Positions 1-11,600 of a stretch of DNA of 64,000 nucleotides are shown here, one piece after another. The DNA comes from Notospermus geniculatus. Taxonomy: Eukaryota > Nemertea > Pilidiophora > Heteronemertea > Lineidae. Position numbers and translations under genes: made by a program. Each line of letters starts with the position of its first letter. The first letter of the stretch is position 1. The DNA lies in contig NMRB01000842.1 in assembly GCA_002633025.1 (NCBI GenBank), positions 202,414 through 266,413 of the forward strand. Reading direction: 5' to 3'. Under the pieces are notes generated by a model that was not told the DNA's origin, ran no database searches, and saw only the letters and a list, made by a program, of their open reading frames with translations.

Positions 1-960
1 TGTGGTCAATCCGTAAATGTAATGTTGGGCAACATCATATATCGGGGGGGGGGGGGGGGGANATGCTCTATAACCCAAGTATGGGTGATATGATGCCTCT
101 GTCTCTACCACAGGAAGCGGTACTTCAAATTATCAAGTCAAATTGGACAGATTAATTTTGATCAATCCGAATGGACTGATTAATTTTGATCTGTGATGTT
201 GGGGTCATAGTGATATCGATATCAGAAATTGATCTTTTTAGGTAACTTGTCAACTGAGCAACTCCTAGTTCATACCTGCTAATCCAAGGACTGGGCTATG
301 TTAGAATTATCAGCCTCACGTGTCCGGTTGATTGAGATATCATGAGATTTTTATATATGAAAGTTGATAATTTGAAATATCTCTGCCTGTTGTAGAGATA
401 GTGGCATGATATCCCCCATACTTAGGTTATTGAGGACACCCATTTCGATTATGCAGTGGCCTTGATGATCAAAGGTCAAGGTCAAGGTCAAAGTCAAAGT
501 GGATAGTTTGAAATACCTCTGCCTGGGGTAGAGGTAATCAGAGGATGAAACTAATTAGCTAAGAGAGCTAGGGTCAACATATGGAGAACGACATGTTGCC
601 ATCGTTGCCAACCCTCAAGCTGTCCTCTGGATTGAACTGGGACTGACAAGAAGGTGATGATGAATGGACACATGTGCAGACAGTGTAACGTTTTCTAGTG
701 TTTCCCATACCCCAATGTTTCCATATGCAATAGACAGCATGGAGAGATTGCGACTTCTAAATAGGGGTACACACCAGAAATCTTTCTAGTTCTCGTTTCA
801 CAGCGTGTTTCCATTAAACGAGGAGAAACACTCACAAATGTACGAAAGCGCAGAAGGCTCATTCAATCTTCAATCTTCAAGCTTNGCCCTCGAAGTCCCC
901 CTCCCCTCCCCTCCCCCTCCCCCCAACTATCATCAAGAATATCGGCTGTGGATGCAGCCG
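1..960. other. Non-coding region without a recognised gene
   Basis: No exon or gene seen. A run of 17 G at 44-60 followed by an N at 62, and another N at 885, look like low-quality assembly. Two diverged copies of a short module (around 363-410 and 499-541, containing GATAATTTGAAATA-type sequence and CTCTGCCTG) and a GGTCAA microsatellite near 475-500 are the only structures. Confidence 0.5.
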
Positions 961-984
961 ATGTACGTACGGTGGTATTCATTA

Positions 985-1195
985 ACGACTACATGTAGCC
1001 GCGATAAGGGAAATTTCTATGGCGGGTACATCCTCGCGTCGAATCGATGTAGCCGCGATCAGCGGCCGTTTATTGTGTGGGTACATCCTCGCGTCGAATC
1101 GATGTAGCCGCGACCAGCGGCCATTTATTGTGTGGGTACATCCTCGCGTCGAATCGATGTAGCCGTGACCGGGAGCCGTGATAAGCGGGGTACAT
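985..1195. repeat. Minisatellite, 55-bp period
   Basis: The phrase GTACATCCTCGCGTCGAATC starts at 1026, 1081 and 1136, an exact 55-bp period, with a decayed partial unit before it. Open frames on both strands here are a by-product of the repeat. Confidence 0.85.
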
Positions 1196-1514
1196 GGAAC
1201 ATTTCCGATGTTGTAAAAACTTGAGATGTGAAGTAGTTTTGATTGCATCAAAAAATGTGGAGGTTACACAACAGTGTGAAAGTTTCTGACAAGGGTACAT
1301 TTTTGAATCCTTTGTTTGAAATGCTGACTTTTTTAAAATTCTCACTACTAAATAATTCTCATTTCAAATAATAACGTGTTCATTGCGGGTGCGTAATGGA
1401 CTCATGGACTTTAGAAATTCTTCCACTTTCGGTGGATTTATCAATATATCGTTGGCACCCGAGGTTTCTTTAGTTCTTGAATGGAAAGAGCACAGTTTTT
1501 TGGTCCAGGGGAAG

Positions 1515-2665
1515 TCATTTTTAGCTCACCTCTGTGAGGTGAGCTTCTCCCATGGTGTGTTGTCCGTCGTCCGTCGTCGTCCGTCGTCGTCGTCGTCCGT
1601 CGTCGTCGTCGTCCGTCGTCGTTAACAGGGGTGGCACGTTTCTAAACCGCTTGGGTTACAGACTTGAAATTTGGTGTACAGGTACCCTATGGTAAAAACT
1701 ATCTCTGGACCGAAAAGTAGCGCTGCTGCTTGTACACTCTGGTCTGTAGGGGGCGCTTTGTGAAAACCTTCTTTTGGCCATATCTCCTGAACGCTGTTAG
1801 CTAGAACCACGAAACTTTTATGGTGGATTCCTCTGATGAGACTACATCACATAAATCCCGGGTTTTTGATTTGACCTACTTTTCAAGGTCACAGAGGTCA
1901 AAGTTCAAAATTCACTGTTTGGTGGCACATTTCATGGCTATTTGACATAGAATGTTGTGATTTGGTGTGAAGATATATCTAGGCACCCTGCACAAGTGCA
2001 CCAAATTTCTACCCGATCGGACTTCAAATATGGCCGCCAGGAAGCCATCTTGGAAAATGGACTTTGACCCACATTTTATAAATAGGAGTAGGTAGGATGT
2101 TTTAACCTTGTCAAAATATGTATCGAGGTACCGGTACCATATAAATATACAGTAAAATTCAGTCAGATTCGATGTCAAATATGGCTGCCAGCTAGGGAGC
2201 CATCTTGAAAAATGGACTTCGACCAACACCTCATAAATAGTGGTAGCTAGGATGCTTTAACCATGCCTAAATATGTGTCTTGGCACTGTTTACTTATATG
2301 CCAAATTTCGGTTCGATTTGACTTCAAGATGGCTGCCAGGCAGCCATCTTGAAAAACTGACTTTGGCCATCTCATCAGTACCGGTAGTAAATGTTATGAT
2401 GTTGTCTAAATATCTATGCAAGAATCCTGTACATTCCTGCTAAAATTTCAGCCCCAAGCCAAGGAACGTCGCATGTGGCCACCAGGTGGCCATCTTGAAA
2501 AGTAGAATTCTTGACATCTGTGACCTAGACACGAAAGCAGGGGGGTGGGGGCGCTCCCTTTTCGCAATCTGAAGGGGGCTTGCCCCCCCCCCTTACCGGT
2601 ACTCATTGGATCAAAAGTTAAAGTTAAAAAAATGGCCAGGGCCATTGTGCTCACCTCTGTCATGT
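1515..2665. mobile_element. Dispersed repeat with CTCACCTCTGTGAG ends
   Basis: Begins with TTTTAGCTCACCTCTGTGAG, passes through a CGTC microsatellite and contains modules rich in AAATTTGG and in ATGGCCGCCAG. It ends near another GTGCTCACCTCTGT at about 2649. A rearranged relative lies at 47530-48240, where the first 300 bp occur as an inverted pair. No protein-coding capacity seen. It resembles abundant non-autonomous repeats of marine invertebrates; class unknown. Confidence 0.6.
1560..1622. repeat. CGTCGTC microsatellite
   Basis: Nearly pure GTCGTC/GTCCGTC repeats inside the dispersed repeat. The same microsatellite sits at the same place in the relative at 47577-47635 and, inverted, at 47965-47990. 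Confidence 0.9.
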
Positions 2666-4521
2666 CTGTGATAAGTCTCCATGGTTTAAAAGTGTGAAAC
2701 TGTGACTTTCATGGTGAATGTTGAAGGATCAGTAGGCCTACAGATAAGATCAAGGTGAACACACCAAGTCGGAAGAAGTATTTTTATGATCTGATCAAAG
2801 TGGGCATTGTCATATGGGGGGCATTCTCATACATTCCACCCCCACTTCAATTGGAGTACGCGAGTTGTGCCCCTGCCCCTAAATATTTTTCCGGCAGAAA
2901 CCCTGGAACACCTCCTCTGCCTGGAGGGAGGCGAATGTCCCAGGAGGGACATTGTTGGGGAGGCCACTTTGGGGGAGGGGGCAAAAATACAGGGATGAGA
3001 GTACCCTAGAAGCTCCTCTTTCGAAGCCAGCCTTTTGGAGGAAGGGCAACGCGGCAGAGACGGAACTGGTGCCCAACTACATCATTCCTGCATTGTTACA
3101 ACAGAAGGCGCTCCTGCCTCGCACCAATCTGTTACGCTGTGCTCACAGGATTGTGGGAAAGCAAGATGGCGCCGGGTGATTGACAGCGAACTACTTGGCT
3201 TGGCTGATCATGTGATCCCTCGATCCCCGTAGTTACTAGGATCAAAATACCTACAAACCTCGCTTATTATGATAGTTGTTACTTGCCATACAATTATTCA
3301 CAAAAAATCTGTCAATATTTTTGCATTAAACAAAGAATGTTAAGCCAGTCACTTGGGACTTATTTTATTCCTACGCTGTGATGAGGTCGCGGACGTACAC
3401 GTCGGCCAAATCTGGCCGATGTGATGCGTTCCACGGCTACACAGGTCTGTGCATAAGCAGTCTCACCGCAAGCAGTCTCGCGCAGCCTGTGTGTACACAA
3501 TGTCATTCCTGATCAATAACAAAAAAGACCATGTGCATGTGTCATCCATTTTGAAGCATGTGAAGTAAGTGGAACTTGTGAGAGCACGCTTGTTCTTGCT
3601 GATATTAGCAGGATATACTTGTTCTGTGCGAATCATTCGAAAGCAGAAAAATTAAACAATTGTTCAAAGATTATAATTTCAAGTGTAATTTGATTTTGGA
3701 TCCAATTTCTGCGCCTTAGGCCTACCGGTAGCCTAGGCCTATAGCATGCTGAAAGAATGCCTTTTAAAAACTAAAAAGGCTTTTAATTTAGGCCTAGCTA
3801 GGCCTATACATGCTATAGGCTAATTATTCTTCCCAAATGATCATGATGATAATGATTGCACATGTTGCATCCTCCTGTTAGGCCTAGGCCTACCGTAGCA
3901 AAATGCTTTTAGAGGAAATTTTGACATTTTTTGGTGAGGAGTGAGAAATGCCCTGCATGCCTGTAGGCCTAGTGCAGTGCAGTGCAGTGCACTGAGCACA
4001 CTCGTCTCGTGCACTACTGTACAGTAGGCCTAGCTACAGGAAAGGCTATAGTTAGGGATCGTCTCCAAATTGTTTTCGTTTCAAACGCGTTTGAAACGAA
4101 TGTCAATATCGTTTCAAAATCGTTTGAAATTTTTGTAGTCCAACGAAACTGAAGTGATTTTCCAACGATTTTCAAAATAAAAATTGAAAACGGATTTGAA
4201 ACGAATTCTCCCCAAACGAAAAGTACCCGCAACGAAGAGCAACGTTTATCTGCCCAACGAAAAGCAAACGTTTCATGCGCCAAATAGAATGCAAAAACGT
4301 TTTCAAATTGTGTCAAACGAAATCCAAACGAAATGAAAACGTTTTTGCTTTTTTGGCGTCATTGTGCATTGCGGTCCCGCGATAGGCCTACATGTCATGA
4401 TGTCCATGTCATTCTTTCCGTATCAAAGGCTCCTATCGGTAGTGAATTTGATAGGCCTATATACTGCCGTAAGACTCAGTGGCTACATCAGCCTACCGAT
4501 GATGCCCAACACATTCTGTAA
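2666..4521. other. Intergenic, TAGGCCTA-rich, no gene seen
   Basis: No reliable exon. 2820-2990 is C/G-rich and low complexity. 3690-4030 is crowded with TAGGCCTA/GGCCTA palindromes. 4055-4340 is a degenerate array of AACGAAA and CGTTTCAAA words that read in both orientations, perhaps an old hairpin repeat. Confidence 0.5.
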
Positions 4522-4759
4522 GGTTCCCATTCCATAGAGATCACGTTTTCACGGTTTTTGCACGGTTCACGCGTGAATTGTCATGTTTCACGGGTAAACC
4601 CAAGATTGGGCAATGTATTTCTTATGATGCGGTTTCTATAGGCGTCATTTTTCTACCTTCGGACAAGTACGATTCATTTCATAAGTGAATAAATGAAAAT
4701 CACCCGTGACTCAAGGAATGAACATGCTCATTCTTTTGGGGCGTGAATTCTATGGAACC
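4522..4759. mobile_element. Short hairpin element (GGTTCC ends)
   Basis: The ends GGTTCC-ATTCCATAGAG and CTATGGAACC are inverted copies flanking an A/T- and CACG-rich middle. About 240 bp, no coding capacity; a MITE by structure. Confidence 0.5.
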
Positions 4760-4914
4760 AACCCACTAAATAAAAGAACGTGAAAAATATTGCCAATGGC
4801 ATTGTGCCCGCTTGGCTTTTTAGCACAGTGGTGGAAGGCGTAAGCCATATCGGAATCCCCTACAAGCCATATTTGACAGTATCTGTGACTAAGGCGTCAA
4901 TATTGTGAGTGAAT

Positions 4915-5875
4915 TGGAGACTAAAAATCCAAAGCATTCTCAAGTTAGAGCGTTCACGTCGTTGACCAATCAGATATCATCTTTTGACCTCTGCGACCTT
5001 GAAATGTAGGTCAAATCAAAAACCCGTCTGATATGTTGTGTACCCTGACTGGATACACCCACCATAAAAATTTCATGAAGTTTCTATGACTAGTTTACGA
5101 GTAATCGCAAATTTTGTCATTTCACTATGTGCCCCCTGATGGCCAAAGTAGGAATCAGATCCGGTCGATTTTCAATAGCGAGAAGCGTCATGTCATGAGG
5201 TATCAACATACAAAATGTGAGACGAAAATTCCAAAGTATTCTCAAGTTAGAGCGTTCACGTCGTTGACCAATCAGATTTCACCTTTTGACCTCTGCGACC
5301 TTGAAATGTAGGTCAAATCAAAAACCCGTCTGATATGTTGTGTACCCTGACTGGATACACCCACCATAAAAAATTTCATGAAGTTTCGATGACTAGTTTA
5401 GGAGTAATCGCAAATTTTGTCATTTCACTATGTGCCCCCTGGTGGCCATAGTAGGAATCAGATCCGGTCGATTTTCAATAGCGAGAAGCGTCATGTCATG
5501 AGGTATCAACATACAAAATGTGAGACTAAAATTCCAAAGCATTCTCAAGTTAGAGCGTTCACGTCGTTGACCAATCAGATTTCACCTTTTGACCTCTGCG
5601 ACCTTGAAATGTAGGTCAAATCAAAAACCCGTCTGATATTTTGTGTACCCTGACTGGATACACCCACCATAAAAATTTCATGAAGTTTCTATGACTAGTT
5701 TAGGAGTAATCGCAAATTTTGTCATTTCACTAATGTGCCCCCTGGTGGCCAAAGTATGAATCACATCCAGCCGATTTTCAATAGCGAGAAGCGTCATGTC
5801 ATGAGGTATCACCATACAAAATTTGAGATGAAAATTCTGAAGCATTCTCAAGTTAGAGCGTTCACGTCGTTTGCG
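4915..5875. repeat. Tandem repeat, 303-bp period, about 3.1 units
   Basis: ATTCTCAAGTTAGAGCG begins at 4936, 5238, 5541 and 5844, giving a period of 302-303 bp. Units are more than 90 percent alike by eye, so the expansion is fairly recent. Each unit holds a TAGGTCAAATCAAAAACCC module also seen in the 47.7 kb repeat. Two units keep a 65-codon open frame that a single-base insertion breaks in the third, as expected for non-coding DNA. Confidence 0.9.
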
Positions 5876-6376
5876 TGACGACGGACGACGACGACAGACG
5901 TACAGACAGACGCCAGCGTGATGACAATACCCCGAAGACCCTGATGGGCCTCGGGGTGAAAAGTGATGAAGTTCCGTTGTTTAGTTTAGGAGAAAAAGCA
6001 GATTTTGTGAGTTTGGCTTAGGCCTCCTGGTGGCAAAGTCAAGAACTAGATTTCACTGAAATTTCGTCAGGAAGTCACTACAATCTAGAGGTAAAAATAC
6101 ATACAAAGTTTCAACGCAATAGCTCAAGCGATTATCAAAATATAAACCTTTGAAGTTTTTCACAAAACGCCCCCTACCTACCAAAATAGGAATCGCATCG
6201 CACCCAAAATTGAACTTGACCTAGATTTTGTGGTCATACACACCTGTGTGCAATATGAAAATGATCCTTTAAAAACTAAAGGCGCTATCCATCTGAAAAG
6301 GGAAAATTTGATACTTTCGTTTTGGCCCCCTAGTGGCAAAGTAAGGAATCAGACTGCGCTGAAATTTCGTGTGCAA
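5876..6376. repeat. Diverged modules of the same dispersed repeat family
   Basis: ACGACGG microsatellite (5876-5900), then a CCTCGGGGTGAAAA box, then blocks such as CTCAAGCGATTATCAAAAT and ACGCCCCCTA that recur around 6720-6775 and 8290-8390. No gene. These repeats serve as unoccupied comparison sites for the transposon insertions that follow. Confidence 0.5.
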
Positions 6377-6384
6377 GTCACGAC

Positions 6385-6665
6385 TACACTCCTCTCGCAG
6401 TGTTTTGTTTCGCTCCTTCACAAACCACTGCTTCGAATGGCCGGTATTCTGCCGATTTACCGCCAGATGGCACCACTATGGTCCAACCAATCAGCGTCCG
6501 CCATCAGGCTGCAACTGAGCAAAATCCTAAAACACTTTCTCCAGCGCGGCAGCGGGAACAGTAGTGGTGCCATCTGGCGGTAAATCGGCAGAATCCCGGC
6601 CATTCGAAGCAGTGGTTTGTGAAGCGTAGGTACGGGGCGAAACAAAACACTGCGAGAGGAGTGTA
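6385..6665. mobile_element. MITE with 8-bp target duplication (hAT-like by TSD)
   Basis: Nearly perfect inverted arms over 100 bp each (start TACACTCCTCTCGCAG) are flanked by the direct repeat GTCACGAC at 6377-6384 and 6666-6673. A related repeat at 6055-6110 shows the unoccupied site. The 8-bp duplication suggests hAT, but the terminal bases are not the classical hAT CAGTG, so the superfamily is tentative. Confidence 0.85.
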
Positions 6666-6913
6666 GTCACGACAGACTAGAGGTACACACAAACAAAGTT
6701 TCATCACGATAGCTCAAGCCATTCTCAAAATACAGGCCTTTGAATTTTTCACAAAACGACCCCTACTGGCCGAAGTAGAAATCGCATCGCACCCAAAATC
6801 GAACGGTCGAGGATTTTTTCCATATACCATCGTCATTAGTTCCTCGATTTGCCACCAGGAGCGCTTCATACCACTACTAAATATGGTAGATATACGTTAA
6901 TGTAATACGTTAA

Positions 6914-7161
6914 AGATAATGTATCACAACTTCATTGTTTACATTCGATATTTGTAAACATGGATGTTTACATCATGTTATTTGGAATTTTTGGGACATG
7001 CCAACCCACCAAATTGAATACTTTTGGTGTCAAAAGAATTTTTAGAGGGGCACGCCACCAACAAATTACTCATAAGACAATAAAACACTGGACATAAACA
7101 AACAAAATGTAAATAAACAATGATTTTCGTGGCCCGCGAAAATACCCATGATACATTATCT
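6914..7161. mobile_element. TTAA-flanked MITE, copy 1 (piggyBac-like by TSD)
   Basis: TIR AGATAATGTATCAC with its inverse at the other end, flanked by TTAA on both sides. A second copy at 16970-17217 matches along the whole length, and a diverged relative fills about 7740-8100. Shared inner phrases include GGGACATGCCAAC and TTTCGTGGCCCGCG. No coding capacity. Confidence 0.85.
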
Positions 7162-7305
7162 TTAATGTATGCGACGCGGGAAATTCCCTGAATAACAGCT
7201 TTGCACGTGGTGACCCACTCCCAACAGCGGGAATCCCATGGCTTGTGTGGGTTTGTTGTCTTGTGATGATGAGGTTTGCAGAACTGAGGCTTTAGGATTG
7301 AATTA

Positions 7306-7820
7306 TTGATTAATCATGGATGGAGACATGATATGATAGGGCCTATCATGACTTTTGTATGCAGACATGATACGACTTCACCTTCAGTACACTGTAGGCC
7401 TACTCTAATCATGAGTGCCCCTACCATCCATGCAGGTCAACGGGCCACGGAGTTCTTCTGTCGGAATGTTTTTTGTTGTTCGCTGCATCTCCTGCCATGG
7501 CTAAGACAACTCGTACGTGGGGTTGGATAAATTTCAATCCTCCTGCTAAAACATGTAACACTAGTGTTCCATAGTAACATGACGGATGAGGTTTTTTAAA
7601 TGAAGTATTATTTTTTGATGAATAAACACAAGGCCAGGTACTAGGGTGTTCTAGCGTAGGGTTGATGATTTTCATTTTTTGATTTTCGTCCTTACCCAGC
7701 AGCAGCAGCAGTCTGAACCCTGTAAGAAGCAACATTCAGTACGTTTGTAGGCCTACACATGGATGTTGGTAGGCCTGTTTTGGGGAGAAGTCAACCCACC
7801 GATTTGAATAAATTCAGCAT
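7306..7820. other. Interior of the 6.8-8.3 kb element, no gene
   Basis: Open frames here are short and unsupported by splice sites or recognisable protein sequence. From about 7740 the sequence is a diverged relative of the TTAA-flanked MITE at 6914. Confidence 0.45.
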
Positions 7821-7823
7821 TAA

Positions 7824-7977
7824 AGGGCCTCTAGAGGCAGCCAGCATGGCAGGGGAAAACCCCGAGGAAAACCCAGGTTGAATACCTCGTACCAGTGATT
7901 TTACGTTAAAGTGGCGCCGCCTGGCCGAAGAACCGGTACTGATAGTAGCCTAATGGCGAGCTGCCTCTAGAGGCCCT
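7824..7977. mobile_element. Nested TTAA-flanked hairpin MITE
   Basis: AGGGCCTCTAGAGGCAGC at the left end and its exact inverse at the right, with TTAA at 7820-7823 and 7978-7981. It interrupts a diverged copy of the 6914 element, so it is younger than its host. Confidence 0.85.
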
Positions 7978-8407
7978 TTAATAAAGAGGATGAAGGGCAT
8001 GGCACCTGCAAATCAACCTGACCAAGAAAAGAAAGACTGAACATAAACAGAAATATACAATCCGTTTCGTGGCCCGTGAAAAAATCTGGGACACATTCAA
8101 TTCCGTTAAACTTCCATTGTGTCTTGCGGTCAGGACCATTAATTAACTAAAGGAAACTGTGAAGAACCCGGGGATTCCCAGTTTCATGGGAATTCCAAGA
8201 TTTCGCATATATTAACCATATTTGGTAGAGTTGTACAGCGCTCCTAGCGGCAAATGAGGAACTAATGACGATGGTGTATGGAAAAAATCCTCGACCAAAT
8301 CGAACATGACCTAGATTTTGTGGTCATACACGCCCATATGCAATATGAAAATGATCGGTCAAAAACTGAAGTCGCTATCCATCTGACAAGGGAAAAGTTT
8401 ACGGACA

Positions 8408-8441
8408 CACGCACGCACGCACGCACGCACTAACGCACGCA
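8408..8441. repeat. GCAC microsatellite
   Basis: Seven or so GCAC units with one interruption. No gene between 8300 and 8860. Confidence 0.9.
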
Positions 8442-8867
8442 GGACAGACCACCACTAAAGGCGCCAAGCACAGCATAAGCCCTTTTGGCCTATGGGCCAA
8501 GCGGGCGAAAAATGAAACGGGAAAAGTGAAAAGTGAAAAAGTTAACTCTATGGAACGGCCGCCTTACAAAATCCTAGGGGAAGTTCCACCATTTTCAGTG
8601 ACTATACATTTCCTTTGCTTCCAGTATTTCTTTTCGACATCTCATTCACTTCAAAGTCAAGGACTGGGACAGAAATAGCGAATACATTCTACATGTGAGG
8701 AAACCCCCATTGAACTCTTTAACGGAATTACACAGCCAAAAAAAAATTCCTTCCTGAAACATCTGTAGCCAACGGATGCACAGACACTGTAAATTATGAA
8801 TGTACAGGAATTCGGTCAATATGTGAACCCATTCAGAACTAATGACAAAAAACGTAAAAGTAATAAT

Positions 8868-8986
8868 AGGGAGGTTTCGCAAGCGCCCGGTTAGGCCCTA
8901 CGACGATGTTTATCTATTGTGTGGGTCTAGCCAAACAATAGATCAACGTAGTCGTGTGCCCAAACCGGGTGCTTGCGAAACCTCCG
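8868..8986. mobile_element. Palindromic MITE with visible empty site at 50.9 kb
   Basis: Arms GGGAGGTTTCGCAAGC and GCTTGCGAAACCTCC enclose a 50-bp spacer that is itself largely palindromic. The flanking repeat (TGTAGCCAACGGATGCAC onwards) occurs at 50800-50940 without the insertion, which fixes the ends to within a few bases. Target duplication about 3 bp (TAA), PIF/Harbinger-like. Confidence 0.8.
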
Positions 8987-9037
8987 TAATGTCTCAGCAG
9001 CGCCACCTACTATTTTAATTTTGCGCCAGACAGATTG

Positions 9038-9270
9038 TAAAGTCTGGCAACATCTATCTTTGACCTAATGGAATGCGGAAGTTAGGAAATTGATCGTTGG
9101 ATTTTCCGCGGACCTTTAATCACATGCGGCTATTGAATGACCGGTACACAACACAAACAATCGGGAACGACCACAAGTGATCGACAGGCATGATTAAAAA
9201 CCGCAAAGCTCTGCCACATTACATGACTTCCGCATTCCATCAGGTCGAAGATAGGTGTTGCCAGACTTTA
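9038..9270. mobile_element. MITE with 45-bp inverted ends
   Basis: TAAAGTCTGGCAACATC at the left, its inverse at the right, with arms about 45 bp long and over 90 percent alike. Abuts the Tc1-like element that starts at 9281. Confidence 0.75.
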
Positions 9271-9280
9271 GATACATGTA

Positions 9281-10318
9281 CACTCATGGAAAAAAGTAAA
9301 TGGACAGCAGTTTTTCTGGAATACCTCCAAACCAATGCAGTGTAAGAGACTGAGCCTAACATATGTGATAGCAAATTTTCCTGGCTATCTGATGATGTCT
9401 AAGTCCAGAAAATCCGACGAAATCCACCTTTGACAGCAGGAATTTTGTAAAGTCATGTTTTTGGCTACTTTTTTATTTGCAGGTTTTCAGTGAAAATTTT
9501 TATAGGAGTGTGTTCCTCTCATCGACAGCTTTCGTATCATATCTTTGATTTGCAATTATTTTAATTAGAAAGGTGGTTTTAAACCACTTTTATAGAAATT
9601 ATTCTGCACATTCCAGACACACCCTTGACAGAGTCCCTTGCTGTCATTGTCCTGTTGAGTAGATCAGAATAAATGGCCATTCAATAGCTTTTTGTGTGTT
9701 GACATGCCTGTGGTTATATATAGGCCTGCACTCAAGTTGATAGAAAATTCACCAGACAATTCAAATAGCGCCCAATTGAATTTAGATCACTGCAGTTTAC
9801 AGTTAGTCAACCACTAGTTACCCAATGGAGTATCACAAGTGGACCGTGTAAAAAATTGACCCTATGTAGGAAATTGACCGTCTGACCACAACCTCCCATG
9901 ACTTGGTTTTGCTCATTCATTGTGAAGTAGAAATGACAACACAGCTTACAATAGGCCGGGGAGGGCTTTTTCAAAGGTGTGTCTGGCATGTGCAGAATAA
10001 TTTCGACAAAAGTGGTTAAAAACCACATTTCTAATTGGAATAATTGACAATTTAAGATATGATACGAAAGCTCTCGATGAGAGGAACACACTCCTATAAA
10101 AATTTTCAGTGAAAACCTGCAAATAAAAAAGTTGCCAAAAACATGGCTTTACAAAATTCCTTCTATCAAAGGTGGATTTCACCGGATTTTCTGGACTTTG
10201 ACATCATCAGATAGCCAGCAAAATTTGCTATCACATATGTTAGGCTCAGTGTCCTACATCGCAATGGTTTGGAGATATTCAAGAATAACTGCTGTCCATT
10301 TACTTTTTTCCATGAGTG
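9281..10318. mobile_element. Non-autonomous Tc1/mariner-like element with 300-bp TIRs
   Basis: TA dinucleotides flank CACTCATGGAAAAAAGTAA and its inverse. The two arms remain alignable for about 300 bp. TA target sites and long TIRs fit Tc1/mariner. No transposase frame or DDE signature in the centre. The inner TIR word GTAAATGGACAG recurs in the 60785 element. Confidence 0.8.
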
Positions 10319-10361
10319 TACATCCTAGTACTAATGCACTACAAAGGAATTTTTAAACATA

Positions 10362-10823
10362 CAGGAAGTTCACTGTTTAGGCCCACAAAAGGGAGGCCTA
10401 AAATGAATGGTTTAAAAGTCTGATACACTTTCGTGGTAAGTTCTCGGCCAAGTGCACTATGGATTGATTTTGGGAGGGATCAATCGTAATACACCCCAAC
10501 TGATCAATTTCACAAATGCCAGCCAGGGGTAGTTCATGGTCGATCTTGAGGATGTGGCATCAAAGAACCAAATGACTGAGTCCAAACCACAAAATGTGAT
10601 GTACTTGGGAACCATGAATTACCCCTGGCCGGCCTTTGTGACATTGATCAGTCGGGGTCTATTACAATTGATTCTTCCGAAAATCAATCCATACTGCACT
10701 TGGCCGAGAACTTGCCACGAAAGTGATCCGACTTACCATGATTCATCCTAGGCCTCCATTTGTGGGCCTAGTTTTTGGACTTAGAAAATTTCCAGGGAAG
10801 ACCAATAAACTGTGAACTTCCTG
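10362..10823. mobile_element. TA-flanked MITE with about 200-bp inverted arms
   Basis: CAGGAAGTTCAC and its inverse directly inside TA target sites. The arms run inward for about 200 bp with modest divergence (for example GCCAAGTGCACTATGGAT versus ATCCATACTGCACTTGGC). The open frame across 10536-10751 only reads the arm. Confidence 0.8.
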
Positions 10824-10849
10824 TATACTAACCCATAGGTCTGCAGTAA

Positions 10850-11180
10850 AAACCGATTTTCACGAAAGTGGTCGCAGTGCCCCCTTTTATCTTAATTCAT
10901 GCTGAGGCATGATGGGACATCATCATGCACCACTATCCTCTCAAATTCGACCTCATTAAAATTGTCTAGAGAAGGGGTACACCACCTAAATCACCTTCAA
11001 CTTCCGTTACCCGAGAAACAATAGAACCATCGTTTCAAAGTTAGCCGCAAATCTTATTTCTAATTTGTCGTTTCGATCTGCATGGATATATTTTAAATCT
11101 ACATGGATCCTTTTTGTTCTGCATAGATATAAATCAGTATCAGTACAATCAAGAATATATAAGTACCAAGAATGTACAAC
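10850..11180. repeat. Dispersed repeat shared with 51010-51160
   Basis: The block with GCTGAGGCATGATGGGACAT and AAATTCGACCTCATTAAAAT reappears at 51010-51160. Together with the 8755-9010/50790-50940 pair it suggests one long old repeat, split at 8.8-11 kb by three transposons. Nothing further to about 11380. Confidence 0.6.
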
Positions 11181-11384
11181 TTAGTAATCAAGCAAAAGGG
11201 TGGGCATAAAGTTACTTTTTTTCTGATAATAGAGGGCGTACAGTAATTATAGGCCTTCAATTAAATAACCAATGTTTAGATTTAACGGTTGTTGACTGAA
11301 TTGTATTATTTAGAATATCGTCAATATTCTTATGTAAAGTTATGAAATAGAAGTCGGGCCTCTAAGGTGAAAGACATTGCTTCC

Positions 11385-11600
11385 TACCAGATTCGAACCC
11401 ACGGACCCTCGCATAAGGCATCAATCGCCAGCACTAAGGGACAGCACGCCCTAAGCCACTAGGACAAATCCCCATCTTCAAAAAGATGGTTCAATGGCAT
11501 GCATGTGTTTAAACGAGGCGTCCATCAGTACCCTGCGAGTAGTCCAAACAATCTCCGAACCCAAACAGTTTTATGTTATGCGAGGGGTCACATATAGTAA
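11385..11600 (-). mobile_element. tRNA-derived SINE
   Basis: Reverse strand shows a box-A-like segment (TGTCCTAGTGGCTTAGGGCG) and a box B (GGTTCGAATCTGG) in tRNA spacing, followed upstream by a unique body. The same unit, body included, lies in the opposite orientation at 43140-43345. Decay of the tRNA arms rules out a working tRNA. Confidence 0.8.

Larger units (their letters stand above)
6805..8296. mobile_element. 1.5-kb TIR element with 9-bp target duplication (Mutator-like)
   Basis: Arms begin GGTCGAGGATTTTTTCCAT and stay recognisable for about 100 bp. The direct repeat AAATCGAAC flanks both ends (6796-6804, 8297-8305), and a related repeat near 6205 shows the empty site (AAATTGAAC). 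A 9-bp duplication is typical of Mutator-like elements. No transposase; the inside is filled with TTAA-type insertions (6914-7161, 7824-7977). Confidence 0.75.

Noticed and set aside
5114-5614. Two nearly identical 65-codon frames
   Set aside because: They are the same position in consecutive 303-bp repeat units and a one-base insertion breaks the third; no sign of selection for coding.
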